Below are positions 58,729 through 64,000 of a stretch of 64,000 bases of DNA, one piece after another. The notes under the pieces are model-generated. The model searched no databases. It saw only the letters and a program-made list of their open reading frames with translations, and was not told the origin of the DNA. The position numbers and the translations under genes are program-made. The stretch comes from Palsa-504 sp963789225 (GTDB lineage: Bacteria; Actinomycetota; Actinomycetes; Streptosporangiales; Streptosporangiaceae). Numbering within the stretch: position 1 is the stretch's first letter; every line of letters starts with the position of its first letter. The stretch spans positions 62,001-126,000 of the forward strand of contig CAWBKD010000036.1 of NCBI GenBank assembly GCA_963789225.1. The letters run 5' to 3'.

Positions 58729-58819
58729 CTTGCTCATAGCGCCTTCGTGACGGCTCGGACAAAAATCAGGCCGCGGTGGCGGCGGACATGCGGATGGCCC
58801 GGGCCTGCGGAGTGATCCG

Positions 58820-59404
58820 GTGATTGCGATCTCCAGGTCTGTCCGCCCGGGCGGGAAGGCCGCGGCCACACGGGCCGCCACGCTGGTCCTGATGATCGGG
58901 CTCCCGGGAGCCGGGAAAACCACCCGGGCCAGAGAACTCGCCGCAACGCACCAGGCACTGCGGCTGACCCCGGATCACTGGATGATCCCGCTGTTCGGGG
59001 ATTCGATGGCCGACGGCAAGCGCTGGGTGCTCGAAGGCCGGCTCATCTCGGTCGCCCTGCAGGCGCTGCGGCTGGGGTCCAGCGTCGTGCTCGACTACGG
59101 ACTGTCGAGCCGCGATGAGCGGTCGGCACTGCGCTGGCTGGCCCGGTCGGCCGGAGCCGCATGCCAGGTGGTCTACCTGCCTGTGGACAAAGACGTCCAG
59201 CTCGCCCGCATCGCGCACCGCCAGGAAACAACACCGAACCAGACATTCCCGATGAGCGAGGCCGACGTGGACACTTGGCGGGAGCAATTCCAGGTGCCTG
59301 ACGCCGCCGAACTCGACGGCGGTGAGATCCCCGCCCCGCCAGCAGGGTGGCCGGGCTGGCCCGAGTGGGCAGCAGACCACTGGCCCTCATGCACCGACAG
59401 CTAA
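58820..59404 (+). CDS. P-loop ATP/GTP-binding kinase-like protein
   Basis: A 194-aa protein with Walker A MIGLPGAGKTTRARELAATH (about 30), a substrate helix LRLTPDHWMIPLFGDS and SSVVLDYGLSSRDERSALRW, then QLARIAHRQETT. It resembles AAA_33/zeta-toxin-like or nucleoside/polynucleotide kinases. GTG 58820. It lies between two toxin-antitoxin pairs but has no visible antitoxin of its own. Confidence 0.8.
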   Translation: MIAISRSVRPGGKAAATRAATLVLMIGLPGAGKTTRARELAATHQALRLTPDHWMIPLFGDSMADGKRWVLEGRLISVALQALRLGSSVVLDYGLSSRDERSALRWLARSAGAACQVVYLPVDKDVQLARIAHRQETTPNQTFPMSEADVDTWREQFQVPDAAELDGGEIPAPPAGWPGWPEWAADHWPSCTDS

Positions 59405-59424
59405 CCCGGCTCGGATTCCGTACT

Positions 59425-59452
59425 ACTTTACATAATGCTCATTATCGGCGCT
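59425..59452. other. dif: dif-like XerCD recombination site
   Basis: On the minus strand the 28-bp sequence has CCGATAAT, a 6-bp centre and CATTATGTAAAGT. From memory, the actinobacterial dif consensus has CCGATAAT, V-N-A-C-A in the centre and TTATGTCAAGT; I count 24 of 28 matching positions. The inner palindrome is ATAATG-CT-CATTAT (59432-59445). In DNA this GC-rich, such a match is unlikely by chance. It may be the chromosomal dif or the att site of an element that uses XerCD. Confidence 0.6.
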
Positions 59453-59484
59453 GGACGGAACAGCTACTGAGGGATCTGGGCCTC

Positions 59485-59514
59485 GACCAGTGTCCCGTGG
59501 ACCAGTGTCCCGTG
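59485..59514. repeat. Exact tandem duplication of 15 bp
   Basis: GACCAGTGTCCCGTG occurs twice head to tail, about 30 bp after the dif-like site. It is followed by two related elements (ATCATGTCGTTT and ACATGTCGTCG) at 59521-59565. Probably mobile-element debris. Confidence 0.7.
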
Positions 59515-59601
59515 CCAGCCATCATGTCGTTTGACGGCGATCTTGTCGTTTACATGTCGTCGTGACAGCCATTATGTTGTCGGCCCTGCGGCACTGCGAC
59601 A

Positions 59602-59988
59602 TCACGCAGGCGGGCGCAGCCAGAGCACGCCGCCGCAGCGGGCTGTCTCGCGGTCGGCCGCGGCGGCGGCGAGTGCCGTCCCAAGCCGGGACACATACGC
59701 TTTCGTCCGTGGGAACGTGAGGTCGGACGTGTAGATGAGGCCGGGAACCCCGTCTCCGGCCGCCTCGTGTGCACGTCGGAGGCTCTCGAAGTCCGGGCCG
59801 TTGTTCGTCACGAGGACCCGGCCCTCGGTCAGTGCCGCCTGGAAGATCTCCAGGTCCGACAGGGCGCGCAGGACAGGATCCGCAACGACCGAACGGCAGT
59901 CGATGCGGCGGGCAGTGAGGTCGGTCGCGATCGCGGGAGAGAACATCTCGTCGAGGAGCAACGCGTCGGGCACATTACCGGGGCCCAT
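59602..59988 (-). CDS. DUF5615 PIN-like toxin
   Basis: A 128-aa protein: LLLDEMFSPAIATDLTARRI, VVADPVLRALSDLEIFQAAL and EGRVLVTNNGPDFESL. The Asp residues in LLLDEMF and NNGPDF fit the PIN-like fold of DUF5615 proteins, presumed RNases. ATG 59988 lies 2 nt after the partner stop; the pair is the known DUF433/DUF5615 type. Confidence 0.8.
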   Translation of the reverse strand: MGPGNVPDALLLDEMFSPAIATDLTARRIDCRSVVADPVLRALSDLEIFQAALTEGRVLVTNNGPDFESLRRAHEAAGDGVPGLIYTSDLTFPRTKAYVSRLGTALAAAAADRETARCGGVLWLRPPA

Positions 59989-59990
59989 GC

Positions 59991-60440
59991 TCACAGTCCC
60001 AGCAGTCCCTGCTGCCGTTCCCATGCCGCCTGTGCCTGTGCAGCCTCGGCGCGTGCCCTGTCCAGGAAGTCCTCGACCTCCTCCGGATAGTCGCTCCAGT
60101 AATCCAGAGCCGCGCGTATGAACGGTACGGGCGTCCCTGACGTCTCGGCGGCGACCTCGAGAACCTCGTCACCCACCAGTGCAGGCTCAGCTTCGCGGAC
60201 CGACCGGATGGCGCCAATGACCTCCCACACGTCAGGACCGCCGACCAGCCTGGCCCTGCGCCCGGCCGGGCCATCCTTGAACGTGATGAGCGGGTGCTCA
60301 CGGATCCGGAGCGCCTCATCGACGAGCCTGCTGGTGGCGCTGGACAGGGTCAGATCCCGGTGCGCTGCAACGAACGCGGAGAGTCGCTCGAACACGCGCG
60401 GTTCGAACCGGACCGACGACGGGCCAGGGGTAGCTACCAT
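59991..60440 (-). CDS. DUF433-type antitoxin
   Basis: A 149-aa protein. RFEPRVFERLSAFVAAHRDL and SATSRLVDEALRIREHPLIT are the N-terminal part; RRARLVGGPDVWEVIGAIRS and FIRAALDYWSDYPEEVEDFL match DUF433 antitoxins, which carry an HTH-like domain. ATG 60440 is the sensible start; the frame is open upstream through repeat DNA. It precedes the toxin gene as usual. Confidence 0.78.
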   Translation of the reverse strand: MVATPGPSSVRFEPRVFERLSAFVAAHRDLTLSSATSRLVDEALRIREHPLITFKDGPAGRRARLVGGPDVWEVIGAIRSVREAEPALVGDEVLEVAAETSGTPVPFIRAALDYWSDYPEEVEDFLDRARAEAAQAQAAWERQQGLLGL

Positions 60441-61047
60441 GTATGACAATGTAGGCGAGCGTAGGCGGGCAGTGCAAACGACTTGCATGCTACTCGGGGA
60501 CCGGTATGGAGCCAGGCTCCGTAGTCTCCCGGGCGGGTCGGCCGCGCGAGGAGACCAAGAGCACGTCGGGTGCCCACTCCCCCGGCCCACGAGGCAACTC
60601 CCCCGCCACCCGTGCCGACTTCGGAAACGACATGATGGGTGAGACAAGTGGCGGCTCAGCGTCTCAGAAACATGTCGTTTCCCAGGTTCAAGCCGACGTG
60701 ATCGCTGAGACGGGACATCGTCGTTCATGCGCTCTGCCGAGCACGCGCCAGCACCGCTGTCCTATGACATCGAACTTTCCTTTTTGCCAATTAGTCGTGC
60801 TCGACCGGCGCCGTCTGCCACTCAACTTTCCTCGGCCCGCAGCCGACGGCCTGATCCCCGACATGTTCATGCAGCCTGGGAACCTGCCAAAGCTGTCACC
60901 CAAGCGCCCTGAAAGTCAAACTTCGTTGTCACGACTGGCCGCTCCTGCGGCCAACGAAACGGGCAAACCGGACTCCCTGCCGACCGAAGATTGACAATAC
61001 AGATTCCTCTTCGCAGGTCAGCAACGCGGGTCGCGGAATCTTCGATG
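60441..61047. other. Gene-poor region with mobile-element debris
   Basis: About 600 bp without a credible gene. It contains the inverted repeat at 60623-60682 and AT-richer stretches with two copies of AACTTTCCT (60775-60840). The nearest reading frames are short and lack coding character. It probably represents one or more decayed insertion sequences. Confidence 0.55.
60623..60682. repeat. Inverted repeat of 60 bp (MITE or IS end-like)
   Basis: GGAAACGACATG (60623-60634) and CATGTCGTTTCC (60671-60682) are perfect complements; inside, TGAGAC (60640-60645) and GTCTCA (60661-60666) pair as well. The CATGTCGTTT element recurs at 59521-59535 as ATCATGTCGTTT, suggesting a common mobile origin. 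Confidence 0.75.
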
Positions 61048-62007
61048 TCACAGGACAACCGCGTCCATCGTCTCCATGATCGAGATGGTCTCGTCCAGCG
61101 GCATCAACGGGCTCTCCAGGTCACCAGCGGCCAGCCGACGCGCAACCTCGTCGGCCTCGTGGCGCAGGCCCCGACCCTGGTGCACTGACGCGACGCGGGT
61201 CGGGGCGCCATTCCTCGGTACGAGCGTCACGGCTGAGGGAGCGTAAAAGTCGCCCTCAACCTCGATCCTCCCGTCGGTACCGACGATCGCAGCCCTCGTG
61301 GGACTCTGCGCCCGCAGGGTGCACGTCAGCACCGCCTGGGCGCCGCTGTCGTAGCCGAACAGCATGGACGTCTGCGCGTCCACGCCGGTGAACGCCGGGT
61401 CGCTCATGGACACGATCCGGCTCGGCGTGCCGAGGACCATCGACGCGAACGACACCGGGTACACGCCGAGGTCCAGCAGCGCGCCGCCGCCCAGTTCCGG
61501 TGCGAACAGCCGGAACTCGGCGTCCTGGGCGAACCACTGGCCGTGGTCCGCGGTCACGGTAACAATGTCGCCGAGCATGCCCCGTGCCAGCCAGTCCCGG
61601 ATAATGGCCACGTGCGGCAGGAACCGGGTCCACATCGCCTCCATGGCGAACAGCCTCTGCTCCCTCGCTACCCGGACGATCTCGCGAGCCTCGGCGGCGT
61701 TCATCGCGAACGGCTTCTCGACCAGCACGTGCTTGCCGGCGCGCAGCGCGAGGATGGCGTTGTCGTGGTGCATCGGGTGTGGCGTCGCCACGTAGATCAC
61801 GTCGACGTCCGGATCGGCCACCAGCGACTCGTAGCTGGCATGCCGGTTCGCGATGCCGAACTCGTCCGCGAAACGGTCCGCGGATCCTTGGCTGCGCGAC
61901 CCGACCGCGACGGCAACGCCGGAATCGGTCAGCCGGAGATCGGTCACGAATGTGTTCGCGATCCCGCCCGTTCCGAGGATTCCCCACCGCACGGGGCTGT
62001 CTGCCAC
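61048..62007 (-). CDS. Gfo/Idh/MocA family oxidoreductase, slightly shortened C-terminus
   Basis: A 319-aa protein. NAD(P)-binding GILGTGGIANTFVTDLRLTD, then VYVATPHPMHHDNAILALRA, GKHVLVEKPFAMNAAEAREI and LGGGALLDLGVYPVSFASMV. It oxidises or reduces a sugar or cyclitol-like alcohol. The end (ISIMETMDAVVL) stops about 10-15 residues early for the family, at the edge of the mobile debris, so the last helix may be lost. The start is GTG 62007 with AAGGGACGAAG upstream. Confidence 0.88.
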   Translation of the reverse strand: MADSPVRWGILGTGGIANTFVTDLRLTDSGVAVAVGSRSQGSADRFADEFGIANRHASYESLVADPDVDVIYVATPHPMHHDNAILALRAGKHVLVEKPFAMNAAEAREIVRVAREQRLFAMEAMWTRFLPHVAIIRDWLARGMLGDIVTVTADHGQWFAQDAEFRLFAPELGGGALLDLGVYPVSFASMVLGTPSRIVSMSDPAFTGVDAQTSMLFGYDSGAQAVLTCTLRAQSPTRAAIVGTDGRIEVEGDFYAPSAVTLVPRNGAPTRVASVHQGRGLRHEADEVARRLAAGDLESPLMPLDETISIMETMDAVVL

Positions 62008-62155
62008 GTCTTCGTCCCTTCGCCGGTCAGTATCGGTGATCAGCCTATTTAAGGCCGTGGCCCGCGGCTGGGTCCACGACCTTGAGCGAAAGGTCAAGCC
62101 TGATTCCCGTCGCATCGGTACGCAAGCGCGACACCCTGAGTCGAGATCGGAGCGA

Positions 62156-63061
62156 ATGATGAAGGCAGTGCGTTTCAGCCGGTTCGGGGGCCCGGAGGTC
62201 CTCAAGGTCGTGGATCTCCTCGATCCGCATCCGGGCCCCGGCCAGGTCAGGATTGCGGTGCGCGCGGCCGGGGTCAACCCGAGCGACTGGAAGAAGCGCA
62301 AGGGTCTGATGAATGGGGACCTCCCCCAGACCATGGGCCACGAGGCGGCGGGCATCGTCGACGAGCTCGGCGAGGGCGTTGCGGACGTGGCCGTCGGCGA
62401 TCGCGTGTTCGGCTTCGACTCCGAGGGCGCGGCTCAGGCCGAGCTGGCGGTGCTGTCCCACTATGCGCCGATCCCGCCGTCGCTTGACTTCTCCGGCGCT
62501 GCCGCGCTGCCTGCCGCCATCGAGACGGCCACGCGCGCGCTTGACCAGCTCGGCGTCGGCAGCGGCAGCACGCTGCTCATCAACGGCGCCTCCGGAAGCG
62601 TCGGCAGCGCCGCGGTTCAGCTCGCCATGGCGCGCGGCGCGCGCGTGATCGGCACCGCCAGTCCGGCCAACCACGAGTACCTCCGCTCGCTGGGGGCCGA
62701 GCCCGCCGCCTACGGCGAGGGCCTCGTCGGGCGGGTTCGCGCGCTCGCTCCCGGCGGCGTCGACGTCGCGCTCGACGTCGCAGGGAGCGGGGTGCTTCCC
62801 GAGCTCATCGAACTCGCCGGGGGCGCTGGGCAGGTCGTCACGGTCGCCGACTTCAGCGGAGCCCAGGAGCATGGGGTGAGGTTCAGCAGCGGCGACGCCG
62901 GGCGGGCGGTCCACGTACTCGGCGAGATCGGCGAGCTGATCGAGTCCGGGCGCTTCCGGGTCCCGGTCGTACAGACCTTCCCGCTCGCCGGGGTTGCCGA
63001 GGCTCACCGAGTCAGCGAGCAGGGCCACGCGCGCGGGAAGCTCGTGCTGCTGGTCGGCTGA
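62156..63061 (+). CDS. NADPH:quinone oxidoreductase-like protein (zinc-independent MDR family)
   Basis: A 301-aa protein: VRFSRFGGPEVLKVVDLLDP, VRAAGVNPSDWKKRKGLMNG, MGHEAAGIVDELGEGVADVA, the NADPH loop LLINGASGSVGSAAVQLAMA and AHRVSEQGHARGKLVLLVG. It lacks the catalytic zinc Cys/His set, typical of quinone oxidoreductases. Adjacent ATGs lie at 62156 and 62159; GGAGCGA is upstream. Confidence 0.92.
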   Translation: MMKAVRFSRFGGPEVLKVVDLLDPHPGPGQVRIAVRAAGVNPSDWKKRKGLMNGDLPQTMGHEAAGIVDELGEGVADVAVGDRVFGFDSEGAAQAELAVLSHYAPIPPSLDFSGAAALPAAIETATRALDQLGVGSGSTLLINGASGSVGSAAVQLAMARGARVIGTASPANHEYLRSLGAEPAAYGEGLVGRVRALAPGGVDVALDVAGSGVLPELIELAGGAGQVVTVADFSGAQEHGVRFSSGDAGRAVHVLGEIGELIESGRFRVPVVQTFPLAGVAEAHRVSEQGHARGKLVLLVG

Positions 63062-63216
63062 GACAATGCCGACGAGGGTGCGGTCACGGAACTATCTGGT
63101 GGGCGGCCGGCAACCTGGCTTGACCCTTTATGCGCTTAAGGGGTCCCAGTAGCAATCGCGGAAAATCCAACGAACCCACCGCTGGCCTGCGGTGATCTGG
63201 CGTTATTCGGGCCTGG

Positions 63217-63735
63217 TCAGCGAGTCCTGCGTCGTGCTGCGGGGTCTGCGTCGGCGGTGACCTGGGCGGAGGTCTGCTCGCCGAGCTGGACGTACCGGCC
63301 GAGGCTGCCCAGGTGCAGATGCCGGGACTTGGCCTGGAGCTCGGGGGCGGTGCGTCCGTCGGCGGCCAGGTGCTGGAGGGCGGAGTGGCGGAGCTGGTGG
63401 AGCGTCCAGCCCTGCCTGTGCGGGTCGTGGGCAGCGGTGGCCTGCTTGAACAGGTACTCGGCGCACGGGTAGGACAGCCGGCCGCGTCCGGTCTCCGGGC
63501 AGACATCCGCCTCGGCAGGGGCTCGCGAACCGGACAAGGGCGCGCGCCGGGCGGTGAGGAACACCGGCCTGAGGTGCGACCGCGTAGCAGCCGGGGCAGG
63601 AGGCGGGCGGTGCTGGTGGCCCAGTGGACGTACTCGATCGCGCCGTCCTTGGAGGTGACCCGGCCCCGCCGGAACTCACAGGACGGCCCGGCAGGGCGAG
63701 GCGGCCGAGGGATTCCTGGGGTGGCCGTATCACCC
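63217..63735 (-). pseudogene. Tyrosine recombinase/integrase, frameshifted C-terminal part
   Basis: The minus-strand frame from about 63730 reads CEFRRGRVTSKDGAIEYVHW, ATSTARLLPRLLRGRTSG. Near 63567 one base is missing and the next frame continues PVFLTARRAPLSG, then TLHQLRHSALQHLAADGRTA, which is the R-H of the catalytic box, and LGRYVQLGEQTSAQVT with the active Tyr. The N-terminal half is missing. It is an inactive integrase end. Confidence 0.78.
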
Positions 63736-63890
63736 AGCGAATTCAGGGCCGATCTGCTTGATGTCCAGCTCGCCGCCGAGCACGGAAGGACGCGCCGCTA
63801 ACGTGACTTCAGCAGGGGGCGAGTGCAGCAAGGCTCCTGCAGTCGGCGGAGCGTCCCGGCGACCGGCGGTGCACCTACATCGAAGACATG

Positions 63891-64000
63891 GTCACGTGAG
63901 CCATCCGGGGCGCACCAGGCCGGTCTCGTAGCCGAGCACGACAAGCTGGGCGCGGTCTCGCGCTCCGAGCTTGGTCATGATCCGGCTGACGTGCGTGCGG
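63891..64000 (-). CDS. Response regulator (NarL/LuxR), partial at the window edge
   Basis: The last 36 codons of a gene whose body lies beyond the window: THVSRIMTKLGARDRAQLVV, LGYETGLVRPGW. This is the end of a NarL/LuxR HTH domain. Stop at 63891-63893. Nothing can be said about its kinase. Confidence 0.8.

Noticed and set aside
1..64000. CRISPR arrays, rRNA and tRNA genes
   Set aside because: I looked for regularly spaced repeats and for tRNA T-arm signatures (GTTCGAATCC type) outside coding regions and found none that fit a complete structure.

Overview
This 64 kb window comes from a high-GC actinobacterium. The reasons are strong G/C bias in third codon positions, many GTG starts, an F420-dependent LLM-class oxidoreductase, actinobacterial lipoproteins with poly-Ser/Thr linkers, PadR and TetR regulators, and HisKA_3/NarL two-component pairs. 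No rRNA, tRNA or CRISPR array was seen. All identifications come from reading motifs by eye, without database searches.

Layout. 0.1-6.8 kb: a secreted NHL-repeat/phosphoesterase fusion, a pirin, an internally deleted IS200/IS605-type tnpB element, a histidine kinase remnant and a conserved unknown protein. 6.8-11.4 kb: acetoacetyl-CoA synthetase, an amidohydrolase, a HicAB-type toxin-antitoxin pair with a clear operator, and a membrane-anchored coiled-coil protein built from 21-bp repeats. 11.7-17.3 kb: a complete branched-chain-amino-acid-type ABC importer (two ATPases, two permeases, one binding lipoprotein) and a TetR regulator. 17.4-21.1 kb: an IlvD/Edd-type dehydratase, a cobalt-type nitrile hydratase whose beta subunit is split over two genes, and an F420-type oxidoreductase. 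21.3-24.3 kb: a second HicAB-like pair, PadR and TetR regulators with clear operators, and a low-complexity membrane protein. 24.6-31.4 kb: a lipoprotein, an ABC-F ATPase, a chimeric kinase pseudogene, and a module in which an SPFH protein and two AIM24 proteins all carry zinc ribbons. 31.5-35.1 kb: an ABC exporter (permease frameshifted) followed by its probable two-component system. 35.1-46.9 kb: mostly single metabolic enzymes (alpha/beta hydrolase with TetR, methyltransferase, paired divergent serine hydrolases, ATP-grasp enzyme, aminopeptidase). 47-49.6 kb: two genes of less typical composition with a 16-bp palindrome and a 23-bp triple tandem repeat. 49.6-57.2 kb: a membrane stress protein, a methionyl-tRNA synthetase with a structured leader, a deaminase, a MOSC protein, a TetR/epoxide hydrolase pair with twin operators, and a methyltransferase. 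57.2-64 kb: a strongly rearranged zone with fused gene fragments, two more toxin-antitoxin pairs, a P-loop kinase, inverted repeats, an integrase pseudogene and a short AT-rich sequence that closely resembles an actinobacterial dif site (59425-59452).

The most notable points are the dif-like site among toxin-antitoxin and mobile debris, the SPFH/AIM24 zinc-ribbon module, the three-gene nitrile hydratase, the 23-bp iterons before an HTH/TPR gene, and a large number of chimeric or truncated genes that record past deletions.
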